Shown here piece by piece: positions 43,345-51,434 of a stretch of 64,000 bases of DNA. The stretch comes from Streptomyces sp. NBC_01707 (lineage in GTDB: Bacteria; Actinomycetota; Actinomycetes; Streptomycetales; Streptomycetaceae). The notes under the pieces are model-generated. The model worked only from the letters and a program-made list of their open reading frames with translations. It searched no databases and had not been told where the DNA came from. Where the stretch lies: positions 8,494,001 to 8,558,000 of the forward strand of contig NZ_CP109190.1 of NCBI RefSeq assembly GCF_041438805.1. The letters run 5' to 3'. Each line of letters opens with the position of its first letter. Positions within the stretch are counted from its first letter, which is position 1. The translations under genes were made by a program, and so were the position numbers.

Positions 43345-44028
43345 CTACGCCGTGAAACGGCCGGCGCGGCGGATCTCCGGGAAGTCGGTGGTCGCGCCGT
43401 CCAGCCCCAGGCCGCGAGCCAGCCGCAGGTGATCCTGGGTGTTCACCACCCAGCCGATGACCTTCAGGCCTTCGGCGTGCGCCTGCTCGACGACCTCCAG
43501 GGTGAGGCGGCGGATGTTCAGCACGAGCGTCGCCGCGCCCACCGCTTTGGCCCGGTCCACCACGTCGCTCTTCCAGCGGCTGGCGACGAGCGCGGTCCGC
43601 ACCCCCGGCACGAGTTGGGCGATCTCGGCGACCGCCTCGTCGTGGAACGACAGCACCTCGACCCGGTCGACGAGATCGCGCCGCCGCATCACTTCGGCCA
43701 GCGCCCTGGCGGCCGCCACGTCCTTGATCTCCGCCTGCACGGGGGAGCGTACGGCGTCGAGCACCTCCTCGAAGACGGGCACCCGCTCGCCCTGCCCGGC
43801 ATCGAGTTCACGGAGCTCGGCGAGGGTCTTGTCGGCGATCAGGCCCGTGCCGTCGGTCGTACGGTCCACTTCGGCGTCGTGCATGACGGCGAGCGCGCCG
43901 TCCTTGCTGAGGTGAAGGTCCAGCTCGATGGCGTCCATCCCGGCCCGTTCGGCGTGGACGAACGACCGCAGAGTGTTCTCCGGCTCGACACCCATCACCC
44001 CGCGATGACCGATGGTGAGAAAAGTCAA
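43345..44028 (-). CDS. Glycerophosphodiester phosphodiesterase
   Basis: A 227-residue GDPD TIM barrel. The catalytic HRG is at the start (IGHRGVMGVEPENT), with metal ligands ELDLHLSKDGALAVMHD, then VQAEIKD and the C-terminal WVVNT. No signal peptide, so it is cytoplasmic. The TTG at 44028 is chosen because GHRG must be close to the N-terminus and no ATG or GTG is available; only GAG lies upstream. The longer open frame is a shadow of the gene on the other strand. Confidence 0.9.
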   Translation of the reverse strand: MTFLTIGHRGVMGVEPENTLRSFVHAERAGMDAIELDLHLSKDGALAVMHDAEVDRTTDGTGLIADKTLAELRELDAGQGERVPVFEEVLDAVRSPVQAEIKDVAAARALAEVMRRRDLVDRVEVLSFHDEAVAEIAQLVPGVRTALVASRWKSDVVDRAKAVGAATLVLNIRRLTLEVVEQAHAEGLKVIGWVVNTQDHLRLARGLGLDGATTDFPEIRRAGRFTA

Positions 44029-44126
44029 GGCAATCTCGCTTCCGTCGACGGCGGCTCCCCGCGTGCTGCTCCTACCCACGCGGCAGTACGGCACTACAGC
44101 CTTGCGGCATTTCGGCACTCGGCAGC

Positions 44127-44252
44127 CTAGCGACCCGGCGCGAGGAGGTGGGTGGCCCCGCGCGGGGGAGTGGCGCCGTGACCCTGGATCTCGGCGGCGC
44201 CGAGCAGGAACCCCGTGATGACTGCTGCGACCAGGACGGCACGGATGCTCAC
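44127..44252 (-). CDS. Possible small membrane or exported peptide (41 aa)
   Basis: GTG start at 44252 with GGGAGA 8 bases upstream. The sequence starts MSIRAVLVAAVITGFLLGAA, a single hydrophobic segment after one Arg, then a short polar tail. Codon bias is good. It could be a small membrane protein or a short secreted peptide. Not recognised. Confidence 0.4.
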   Translation of the reverse strand: MSIRAVLVAAVITGFLLGAAEIQGHGATPPRGATHLLAPGR

Positions 44253-44589
44253 GCGGAAGGTCTCCCGTCGGGTGGGTGGTGCGGCAGGGGCCGGCACGGC
44301 GGTCGGCGGGGGTGGATGCCGTCCGTCCTACCGCCGGCGGCAGGTGTGCCGCGAGCCGTGTCACCCGTGCGTGGGCGTGCCGGGCGCGGTCTGAACGAAC
44401 AGGTGTACGAGTCGAAGACGCTGCGCCGCCCGTCCAGGCGGCGGAAGTCGCCGCAGGAGCGAGGTGCGACAGGAAAAATGTCGGTGACCATGGGGGGTCG
44501 GCAGGATAATTTTCTGGGGCCCACTTGTCTCGAGGAACCGCACACGGATACGGTTGCTTAACGCGAGGTTCTCCCGTGGAGGAAGTGTG
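44253..44589. other. Intergenic region before the DUF6421 gene
   Basis: No gene supported. It contains a likely vegetative promoter for the downstream gene: TTGTCT (44525-44530), an 18-base spacer and TACGGT (44549-44554). A short AT-richer stretch lies at 44470-44515. The open frames crossing it on both strands are Arg/Pro-rich shadows. Confidence 0.4.
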
Positions 44590-45987
44590 ATGACGGAAAT
44601 TCTTGTGCACGATGCCGCCGCCGGCGCGATAACTGCTGCACAGCGGGTGGTTGAGCAGCCGGCCTGGCCTGCGCTCAAGAATGCCGTGGAGGAGATCCGC
44701 CCCTGGCAGTCGAAGGACGGATCGATCGACTTCGACGCCGACGGCGCGCCCTCCCCGGCCACCGTCCGGGCGACGCTGGACCGGGTGATCGCCGCGATCG
44801 AGGAGCTTGCCCCGCTGCTCCCGCACGACGCCGCGTACCACCGCGCCCTTGTCATGGACCTGCGTCGCTGGGCGGACGGCGGCTTCGGCGTGCCGGACTT
44901 CCTCGACTCGCTGCTGGCCTTCCAGCCTGCCAAGAACCGCGCCGACGGCCTGCAGCACCTGGTCGTCTTCGCGATGTACACGCAGAACGGCAACCCGGAC
45001 CGCAACCTCGAAGCGGTCGTGCTGCGGATGGTCTGGCCGGAGTGGCTCGCCGAGCTCGAAGCCACCCGTTATGACAACCCGCTGTTCTGCGGCATCACCT
45101 TCGAGGACTTCACCTCGGGTTACGACACCAACTCCGCGGTGCTCTTCCCGGAGACGATCGCCGTGCGCGAGGCGCCCGAGCGCTTCAGCTGGGGCGGCAT
45201 CTTCTGCGACCGCGAGGCCGCTCGTTTCCGCCGCGTCACCGAGGCCTCCGTCGAACTGCTCGGGGTCGAGCTGCCCGAGGACATCCGCGACATGGTCGGC
45301 GACCAGCAGCGCTGCGAGCAGGCGTTCGTGCTGTGGGACATGGTCCACGACCGCACCCACAGCCACGGCGACCTGCCGTTCGACCCGTTCATGATCAAGC
45401 AGCGCCAGCCGTTCTGGATGTACGGCCTGGAGGAGCTGCGCTGTGACCTCACCGCCTTCAAGGAGGCCGTGAAGCTGCAGGCCGACGGATTCCCGCAGGG
45501 CCGCGACGTGCAGTACGCCGTGCTGTTCGACCGGATGTTCCGCTTCCCGGTCACCGGCGAGCGCGTCCGCAACTACGACGGTCTCGGCGGTCAGCTGCTC
45601 TTCGCGTACCTCCACAAGCACGATGTGATCCGCTGGACCGACAACACCCTGAAGATCGACTGGGACCGCGCCCCGCAGGTCACCAATCAGCTCTGCGGCG
45701 AGATCGAGAAGCTCTACCGCGACGGCATCGATCGCCCGAAGCTGGTCCACTGGTTCGCCGCGTACGACCTGGTCTCGACCTACCTCGCCCCGCACCCCGG
45801 CTCCCGCTGGGCCAAGGGCCCGGACGCCCTGGACCTGACGCAGCCGCCGCGCAAGCTCGTGGACGACGTGCTTTCGGACGAGTTTCCCCTGAGCATGTTC
45901 TATGAGGCGCTCTCCAAGAAGCTGAAGCATGTGATCGCCTCCACCAAGGGGATCACCGCCGCGCACGCCGAGCAGGCAGCCGCGTGA
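44590..45987 (+). CDS. DUF6421 family protein
   Basis: A 465-residue cytoplasmic protein. The ATG at 44590 follows GGAGGAAG. The most striking block is VLWDMVHDRTHSHGDLPFDP followed by FMIKQRQPFWMYGLEELRCD, rich in His, Asp and Glu and likely to form an active or metal site. A second block, PLFCGITFEDFTSGYDTNSA, is near 160. I know it only as the streptomycete family DUF6421; no reaction is established. It is translationally coupled to an SDR and close to a threonine aldolase, which suggests amino-acid or small-molecule metabolism. Confidence 0.82.
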   Translation: MTEILVHDAAAGAITAAQRVVEQPAWPALKNAVEEIRPWQSKDGSIDFDADGAPSPATVRATLDRVIAAIEELAPLLPHDAAYHRALVMDLRRWADGGFGVPDFLDSLLAFQPAKNRADGLQHLVVFAMYTQNGNPDRNLEAVVLRMVWPEWLAELEATRYDNPLFCGITFEDFTSGYDTNSAVLFPETIAVREAPERFSWGGIFCDREAARFRRVTEASVELLGVELPEDIRDMVGDQQRCEQAFVLWDMVHDRTHSHGDLPFDPFMIKQRQPFWMYGLEELRCDLTAFKEAVKLQADGFPQGRDVQYAVLFDRMFRFPVTGERVRNYDGLGGQLLFAYLHKHDVIRWTDNTLKIDWDRAPQVTNQLCGEIEKLYRDGIDRPKLVHWFAAYDLVSTYLAPHPGSRWAKGPDALDLTQPPRKLVDDVLSDEFPLSMFYEALSKKLKHVIASTKGITAAHAEQAAA

Positions 45988-46013
45988 GCGCCCGTACCGA
46001 GGAGGCGATGGCC

Positions 46014-46781
46014 ATGAACGCGAACGGCACGGGCAACGGCAACGGCGCGCTCGAAGGCGCTGTCATCGCGGTCGCGGGAGCCGCAGGACCGGCCGGCCGA
46101 GCGACGCTTCTCAGGCTCGCGGAAGCCGGCGCGATCGTGGTCGCCTCGGACGCCGACCCCACCCGGCTGGCCGAGGCCGTCGACGCCGCGCGGTACGCCC
46201 ACGGCGGCGCCACCGTCACCGGCGACACCGTCGATCTGCTCGACCTGGCCGCCACCCGCGAATGGGCGGCCAAGACCGAGAAGGAATTCGGCCGGATCGA
46301 CGGCCTGGTCCACCTCGTCGGCGGCTGGCGCGGCAGCGCCACCTTCGCCGAGACCGACCTCGCCGACTGGGATCTGCTGGAGAAGCTGCTGATCCGTACC
46401 GTGCAGCACACCTCGCTGGCATTCCACGACGGCCTGCTTCGCAGCGACCGCGGCCGTTTCCTGCTGATCAGCGCGGCCGGGGCGAGCCACCCCACCGCGG
46501 GCAACGCCGCCTACGCCGCGTCGAAGGCTGCCGCCGAGGCCTGGACCCTCGCGCTCGCCGACGCCTTCCGTAAGGCGGGGGGCGACGCAGGGCCGAAGAC
46601 GGCGGCTGCGATCCTGATCGTCAAGGCACTGGTGCACGACGCGATGCGCGCCGAGCGCCCGAATGCGAAGTTCGCGGGCTTCACCGACGTCAAGGAGCTG
46701 GCCGATGCCATCGCCGGCGTATGGGAACGGCCCGCCCCGGAAGTGAACGGAAAGCGTCTGTGGCTGACCCCGCAACCATAA
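46014..46781 (+). CDS. SDR family NAD(P)-dependent oxidoreductase
   Basis: A 255-residue Rossmann enzyme with cofactor motif VIAVAGAAGPAGRATLL, the HLVGGWRGSAT segment and an intact catalytic Ser/Tyr/Lys set (LLISAAGASHPTAGNAAYAA then SKAAAEAW). The GTG at 45984 overlaps the previous stop, but ATG 46014 lies 8 bases after GAGGAGG and is preferred; ATG 46008 is also possible. Its 3' end overlaps the threonine aldolase gene by 22 bases. Confidence 0.87.
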   Translation: MNANGTGNGNGALEGAVIAVAGAAGPAGRATLLRLAEAGAIVVASDADPTRLAEAVDAARYAHGGATVTGDTVDLLDLAATREWAAKTEKEFGRIDGLVHLVGGWRGSATFAETDLADWDLLEKLLIRTVQHTSLAFHDGLLRSDRGRFLLISAAGASHPTAGNAAYAASKAAAEAWTLALADAFRKAGGDAGPKTAAAILIVKALVHDAMRAERPNAKFAGFTDVKELADAIAGVWERPAPEVNGKRLWLTPQP

Positions 46782-47839
46782 GGACCGACGCGCGACGTCA
46801 CCACGATCCGCAGGTGCGCGGTTTCGCCAGTGACAACTACGCGGGTGCCCACCCGGAAGTTCTCGCGGCCATCGCCCTGGCCAACGGCGGTCACCAGATC
46901 GCTTACGGCGAGGACGACTACACCGAACACCTCCAGCGGGTCATGCACAGCCACTTCGGCTCCTCCGCGGAGGCGTTCCCGGTCTTCAACGGAACGGGCG
47001 CGAATGTCGTCTCCCTCCAGGCGATGACCGATCGCTGGGGTGCGGTGATCTGCGCCGAGTCAGCGCACATCAACGTGGACGAGGGTGGTGCCCCGGAGCG
47101 TGTCGGTGGCCTGAAGCTGCTGACCGTCCCGACGCCGGACGGCAAGCTCACCCCTGAGCTCATCGACCGGCAGGCGTACGGCTGGGACGACGAGCACCGT
47201 GCCATGCCCCAGGTCGTGTCCATCACGCAGAACACCGAACTCGGCACGGTCTACACGCCCGACGAGATCAGGGCCATCTGCGAGCACTCCCACGAGCGGG
47301 GCATGAAGGTCCATCTCGACGGGGCGCGGATAGCCAATGCCGCGGCGTCGCTGGACGTGCCGATGCGTACGTTCACCAATGCGGTCGGGGTCGATGTCCT
47401 CTCCTTCGGCGGCACCAAGAACGGGGCCCTGTTCGGCGAGGCCGTCGTCGTCCTCGACCCGGACGCCGTACGGGCCATGAAGCACCTGCGCAAGCTGTCC
47501 ATGCAGCTCGCGTCGAAGATGCGCTTCGTGTCGGTGCAGCTGGAGGCGCTGCTCGCCCGGGACCTGTGGCTCCGTAACGCCCGGCACGCCAACACCATGG
47601 CCCAGCGGCTCGCCGAGGGCGTCCGTGCGGTCGACGGCGTGGAGATCCTCCACCCGGTGCAGGCCAACGCCGTCTTCGCGCGGCTGCCCCGCGAGGTGAG
47701 CGAGCGGCTCCAGAAGCGCTTCCGCTTCTACTTCTGGGACGAAGCCGCCGGCGACGTGCGCTGGATGTGCGCCTTCGACACCACGGAGGACGACGTCGAC
47801 GCATTCGTTCTCGCGCTGAAGGAAGAGATGGCCAAGTAG
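46760..47839 (+). CDS. Low-specificity threonine aldolase family PLP enzyme
   Basis: A 359-residue fold-I PLP enzyme cleaving beta-hydroxy amino acids such as threonine to glycine and an aldehyde. The PLP lysine is K220 in SFGGTKNGALFGE, the ring-stacking His is in CAESAHINVDEGG, and the Asp is in VHLDGARIANA. The GTG at 46760 has GGAAAG 5 bases upstream. It ends the DUF6421-SDR-aldolase unit, followed by a strong terminator. Confidence 0.9.
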   Translation: MADPATIRTDARRHHDPQVRGFASDNYAGAHPEVLAAIALANGGHQIAYGEDDYTEHLQRVMHSHFGSSAEAFPVFNGTGANVVSLQAMTDRWGAVICAESAHINVDEGGAPERVGGLKLLTVPTPDGKLTPELIDRQAYGWDDEHRAMPQVVSITQNTELGTVYTPDEIRAICEHSHERGMKVHLDGARIANAAASLDVPMRTFTNAVGVDVLSFGGTKNGALFGEAVVVLDPDAVRAMKHLRKLSMQLASKMRFVSVQLEALLARDLWLRNARHANTMAQRLAEGVRAVDGVEILHPVQANAVFARLPREVSERLQKRFRFYFWDEAAGDVRWMCAFDTTEDDVDAFVLALKEEMAK

Positions 47840-47860
47840 CGCGAGTGATCGTATGAATAT

Positions 47861-47898
47861 GCGGTCGACCGGAAAGTAATTGCCTTCCGGTCGACCGC
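47861..47898 (+). terminator. Terminator after the threonine aldolase gene
   Basis: Perfect 14-bp inverted repeat GCGGTCGACCGGAA (47861-47874) and TTCCGGTCGACCGC (47885-47898) with a 10-nt loop. It stands between the aldolase stop and the next start at 47918. Confidence 0.75.
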
Positions 47899-47917
47899 TT
47901 CCGTATGCTCTGTGCGC

Positions 47918-48517
47918 ATGGAACTGGCACAGGAAGTCCCCGAGATCTCCGCCTATCTCGCTACTGACGAGGCTATCGATCATGAGCATCCGCTCGTGAG
48001 GGAGACCGTCGACCGCCTTCGTGCCGATACTGTCGATGCATACTCATACGCGGTCGCAGCCTATGAGTGGGTACGCGACACCATTGAGCACTCCGTCGAC
48101 TCAGGTGATCCGCGGGTCACCTGGCGGGCCTCGGACGTCCTGGCCACCCGTAATGGCATCTGCCACTCCAAGTCCCACGCGCTGGCCGCCCTCCTGCGCG
48201 CGGCGGGCATCCCGACCGCGCTCTGCTATCAGGGCTTCGCCGACGACAACGGGGATCCGGAGGTCCTGCACGGCCTGATCGCCGTGCGCCTGCCGGGGCG
48301 GGACCGGTGGGACCGCCAGGACCCGCGAGGCAACAAGCCCGGTATCGACGCCCAGTTCTCGCTCGACGAGGAGCGGTTGGCCTGGGCGATCGGACCGCAG
48401 TCCAATGGAGTGGACTATCCAGTACTCTATAAAGCACCGCACCCGGCGGTTCTGCTCGCCATGCAGTGTGCCGAGGATCGCACGCAGCTCTGGCGCACTC
48501 TCCCGACCGCGCTCTGA
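47918..48517 (+). CDS. Transglutaminase-like cysteine peptidase family protein
   Basis: A 199-residue cytoplasmic protein with a transglutaminase-like core: Cys in TRNGICHSKSHALAALLRAA (near 85), His in VLHGLIAVRL (near 116), and an Asp further on. This fold usually hydrolyses peptide or amide bonds. The ATG at 47918 lies 19 bases after the aldolase terminator, so it probably has its own promoter or reads through. Its stop is 23 bases before the B3/B4 gene. Confidence 0.85.
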   Translation: MELAQEVPEISAYLATDEAIDHEHPLVRETVDRLRADTVDAYSYAVAAYEWVRDTIEHSVDSGDPRVTWRASDVLATRNGICHSKSHALAALLRAAGIPTALCYQGFADDNGDPEVLHGLIAVRLPGRDRWDRQDPRGNKPGIDAQFSLDEERLAWAIGPQSNGVDYPVLYKAPHPAVLLAMQCAEDRTQLWRTLPTAL

Positions 48518-48540
48518 ACCGTATCGAGGCAAGGCAGCCG

Positions 48541-49233
48541 ATGACTCCGACGCTCACCGTTTCCGACGACGTACGCACGCTCGCCCCCGGTTTCACCTAC
48601 CTGACCGTCGAGGCGCGCGGCCTGGTCAACGGGGAGAGCAACGAAGACAGTTCGGCTCTGCTCGACGATGCCACCCGGCGTCTCGTCGCGCGGCTCGACG
48701 GCAGGGCGCCGCACGAGGACCCCCATGTCGCCGCCTGGCGGGACGCCTACACCGCCTTCGGCGCCAAGCCGTCCCGCACCCGCAACTCCGCCGAGGCTCT
48801 CGCCAGGCGGGCTCTCACGGACGCCGGTCTGCCGCGCATCAACGTGCTGGTCGACCTCTACAACGCGATCAGCGTCGCCCATCTGATCCCGGTGGGCGGC
48901 GAGGACACCGACCGCATCCAAGGCGCCATGCGGCTGGTGCGCTCCACCGGCCAGGAGCCGTTCCGCACCGTCGCGGGTGGCGAGGAGGCCGTGGAGCATC
49001 CCGAGCCCGGCGAAGTCGTCTGGTGCGACGACGAGGGCGTCACCTGCCGTCGGTGGAACTGGCGGCAGGGCGTACGTACCCGGCTCACCGAGGAGTCCGT
49101 CAACGCCTTGTTCCTGCTGGAGGCCCTCGCCCCCATGACGATCGGCGAGCTCGAAGCCGCAGGCACCGAACTCGCCGAATCGCTGGAGAAGCTCAGCCCC
49201 GGAGCACAGATCACCGTCCGCACCCCGGAGTGA
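48541..49233 (+). CDS. B3/B4 tRNA-editing-type domain protein
   Basis: A 230-residue stand-alone B3/B4 domain, the fold that in phenylalanyl-tRNA synthetase beta hydrolyses mischarged Tyr-tRNA. Landmarks are WRDAYTAFGAKPSRTRNSAE and RINVLVDLYNAISVAHLIPV. AAGGCAG precedes the ATG. Free-standing copies are proposed to bind or edit tRNA or a small amino-acid ligand; no tRNA synthetase domain is present. Follows the transglutaminase-like gene closely. Confidence 0.85.
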   Translation: MTPTLTVSDDVRTLAPGFTYLTVEARGLVNGESNEDSSALLDDATRRLVARLDGRAPHEDPHVAAWRDAYTAFGAKPSRTRNSAEALARRALTDAGLPRINVLVDLYNAISVAHLIPVGGEDTDRIQGAMRLVRSTGQEPFRTVAGGEEAVEHPEPGEVVWCDDEGVTCRRWNWRQGVRTRLTEESVNALFLLEALAPMTIGELEAAGTELAESLEKLSPGAQITVRTPE

Positions 49234-49263
49234 CGTTTCAGCCGTGGGCGTGACCCGGTCGGG

Positions 49264-49986
49264 TCAGCTGATCTCACGCACCTCGGCGGGCGTCGGAGCC
49301 GTACCGCCGAGATGCGTGGGCACCCACCAGGTGTCGCTCGCGTCCCTCGGCCGCACCGGGTACGCGCGCTGGGCGGCTTCGAGAAGCTCCTGCACCCGCT
49401 CGCGCAGCCGCCGGGTGATCGCACCCGCGTACTGATCGGTGGGGGCTTCGACCGGCTCACCGACCCGGATCGTCACCGGGATGTGGCTGCGCTTGAAGTT
49501 GCGCGGCCGGCCCTTGGTCCAGATCCGCTGCGTCCCCCACAGCGCCATCGGGATCAGGGGTACGCCGGCCTCCTGGGCCAGTCGTGCGGCGCCCGACTTG
49601 AAGCTCTTCAGGGTGAACGACTGGGAGATGGTCGCTTCGGGGAAGACGCCGATGATCTCGCCGGACCGTAGTGAGGCGAGTGCGTGCGCGTACGCGTCCT
49701 CGCCCTGCTTCCGGTCGACCGGGATGTGCTTCATGCCGCGCATCAGCGGACCGGAGACCTTGTGCCGGAAGACCGATTCCTTCGCCATGAAGCGGACCAG
49801 CCGCTTCTGCGGCAGTGCGGTCAGCCCGGAGAAGATGAAGTCGAGGTAGCTGATGTGGTTACTGACCAGTACGGCACCGCCGGTCTTCGGGATGTGCTCC
49901 GAACCCTGAGCGTCGATCTTCAGGTCCAGCGCCTTGAACATGGTGCGAGCGGCGCCGATGACCGGCCGATAGACGAGTTCTGCCAT
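49264..49986 (-). CDS. 1-acyl-sn-glycerol-3-phosphate acyltransferase family (PlsC-like)
   Basis: A 240-residue membrane-associated acyltransferase. The catalytic HX4D is NHISYLD near residue 57, the substrate block FPEATISQSF near 120 (FPEGT in most relatives) and PLIPMALWGTQRIW near 155. The ATG at 49986 is preferred, with GAAGGG upstream; an ATG at 50079 would add a basic N-terminus but has no site. It probably makes phosphatidate or another acylated lipid. Confidence 0.9.
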   Translation of the reverse strand: MAELVYRPVIGAARTMFKALDLKIDAQGSEHIPKTGGAVLVSNHISYLDFIFSGLTALPQKRLVRFMAKESVFRHKVSGPLMRGMKHIPVDRKQGEDAYAHALASLRSGEIIGVFPEATISQSFTLKSFKSGAARLAQEAGVPLIPMALWGTQRIWTKGRPRNFKRSHIPVTIRVGEPVEAPTDQYAGAITRRLRERVQELLEAAQRAYPVRPRDASDTWWVPTHLGGTAPTPAEVREIS

Positions 49987-50204
49987 CTGGAGAAGACCCT
50001 TCTTCTGCGCCTGAGGAGGGTTCTCCCGGCGGAAGTTACGCAGCCGTAGGTTTTCGGCATTGCGCCGATCGTGCCCCATGTGCGTCGCGCTGGCCAGTCT
50101 CCGCGGGCACGGGGCGCGAGATTCTCATCACGTGGAAGGGCCGGGAATGCCTCCGCGCCCCGTGGTGCTGACCCTTTGCGAAGAGCTCTGACAGGAGGCC
50201 GAAG

Positions 50205-50531
50205 GTGGACGGGCAGACACACGCGGGACGGCTGGACGCCGCCCAACTCGGCGCGGAATTGGGGGATCGGGCCACCCTCGTGCAGTTCTCCAGCGCCTTC
50301 TGCCAGCCCTGCCGGGCCACCCGCCGCACTCTCGACGAGGTGGCGCGAATGGTCGACGGCGTCGCCCACGTCGAGATCGACGCCGAGGCGCATCTCACTC
50401 TCGTGCGCGCACTCGACATCAGCCGTACCCCGACGGTGCTGGTGCTCGACGCGGCCGGCCGGATCGTCCGGCGAGCGGTCGGGCAGCCACGCACCGTGGA
50501 TGTCGTCGCGGCACTGGGACACGCGATGTGA
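50205..50531 (+). CDS. Thioredoxin family protein
   Basis: A 108-residue thioredoxin-fold protein. The active-site motif is CQPC in SSAFCQPCRATRRTL instead of the usual CGPC, and the cis-Pro is in ISRTPTVLVLD. The GTG at 50205 has AGGAGG 6 bases upstream. No signal peptide, so cytoplasmic. The CQPC variant changes redox potential and may mark a dedicated partner. Confidence 0.9.
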   Translation: MDGQTHAGRLDAAQLGAELGDRATLVQFSSAFCQPCRATRRTLDEVARMVDGVAHVEIDAEAHLTLVRALDISRTPTVLVLDAAGRIVRRAVGQPRTVDVVAALGHAM

Positions 50532-50603
50532 CGGACCGTGATGCATCTCCCACATTGCGGAACCTGCTTGACTGCACCCACCACGCATCGTCAGTCTGAC
50601 GCT

Positions 50604-50684
50604 ATGCCGCCGGAACCCCTTCTTCACAGCCGGGCCCACGTGGACCTGGCCCGCAACGCGAGTGCGCGCTGTCCGGGTGCCTGA
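50604..50684 (+). CDS. Putative leader peptide (26 aa) upstream of the flavin reductase gene
   Basis: A short reading frame starting MPPEPLLHSRAHVDLARNAS and ending ARCPGA. The SRxHVDLxRxxSAxC pattern is that of the actinobacterial putative leader peptides found in front of sulfur and cysteine-related operons, where ribosome stalling at a terminal Cys codon is thought to control downstream expression. It ends 43 bases before the flavin reductase ATG. TTGACT at 50568-50573 could be the -35 element of its promoter. Confidence 0.65.
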   Translation: MPPEPLLHSRAHVDLARNASARCPGA

Positions 50685-50727
50685 GCACCCACGGCCCCGT
50701 ACGCCTCCCTCGCAGAAGGACATCTCC

Positions 50728-51234
50728 ATGACGGCTTCGCCCGAGCTCGGCACCGCCCGCACGGCGTCCCCCGACCTCCTCCGCTCCGTCTTCCGGCAGC
50801 ACGCCACCGGTGTCGCCGTGATCACCGCCGCCGGTGACCGGCCGGTCGGCTTCACCGCCACCTCTCTGAACTCCGTCGCCGCCGAGCCGCCGCTGATCTC
50901 CTTCGGTGTGGGGACCTCGTCGTCCAGCTGGCCGGTCGTGGCGGAGGCCGACCACGTCGGCGTACACATACTCGGCGAGCACCAGGAGGAACTGGCCGCC
51001 ACATTCGCGCGCAGCGGCGCCGACCGGTTCGGCCCGTCCACCTATTGGCGCAACGGCCCGGAAGGAGTGCCGGTGCTCGACGGAGTGCTGGCGTGGCTGG
51101 TCTGCCGCGTGGTGGCACGCATCCCGGCGGGCGACCACCGGATCGTGATCGCGGAGGCGGTCGTCGGAGATCCGACCGGAGCCGGCCGTCCGCTCCTCTA
51201 CCACCAGGGCCGTTTCACGGCGCTGCGGGACTGA
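50728..51234 (+). CDS. Flavin reductase family protein (FMN-binding split barrel)
   Basis: A 168-residue NAD(P)H:flavin reductase-type protein. The FMN-binding block is GVAVITAAGDRPVGFTATSL with SSSSWPVVAEADHVGVHILG and the late HRIVIAEAVVG plus LLYHQGRFTAL. AAGGA lies 7 bases before the ATG. Such proteins supply reduced flavin to two-component monooxygenases, including sulfonate-desulfurising ones; the Cys-ended leader peptide upstream points to sulfur-linked control. No partner oxygenase is in the window. Confidence 0.88.
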   Translation: MTASPELGTARTASPDLLRSVFRQHATGVAVITAAGDRPVGFTATSLNSVAAEPPLISFGVGTSSSSWPVVAEADHVGVHILGEHQEELAATFARSGADRFGPSTYWRNGPEGVPVLDGVLAWLVCRVVARIPAGDHRIVIAEAVVGDPTGAGRPLLYHQGRFTALRD

Positions 51235-51289
51235 GAGATCCCAGGCGGCGCACGGGCGGCCAGCGTCGGCTAGGTCACAGTCAAAGCGC

Positions 51290-51318
51290 TTGCTTATGGG
51301 TGCCGCACTGGGTGTACT
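51290..51318 (+). promoter_or_regulatory. Likely vegetative promoter of etfBA
   Basis: TTGCTT (51290-51295), a 17-base spacer and TGTACT (51313-51318), about 115 bases before the etfB GTG in an otherwise empty 200-base spacer. Visual match only. Confidence 0.4.
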
Positions 51319-51434
51319 GGCGAGTAATATTTCGCTCGGAGCGTCGGTCGCCCCGACCGGAATCCGCCCCATCAGGCGCCTATGCTGCGTGCATCAAGGC
51401 AGCCCAGAAATGACGATGCAGTAGGAGAGCCGGC

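Noticed and set aside
43345..45966. An 873-codon open frame on the minus strand extending the GDPD gene
   Set aside because: The extension is the antisense of the DUF6421 gene, which has the better ribosome-binding site, codon bias and conserved blocks on the plus strand.
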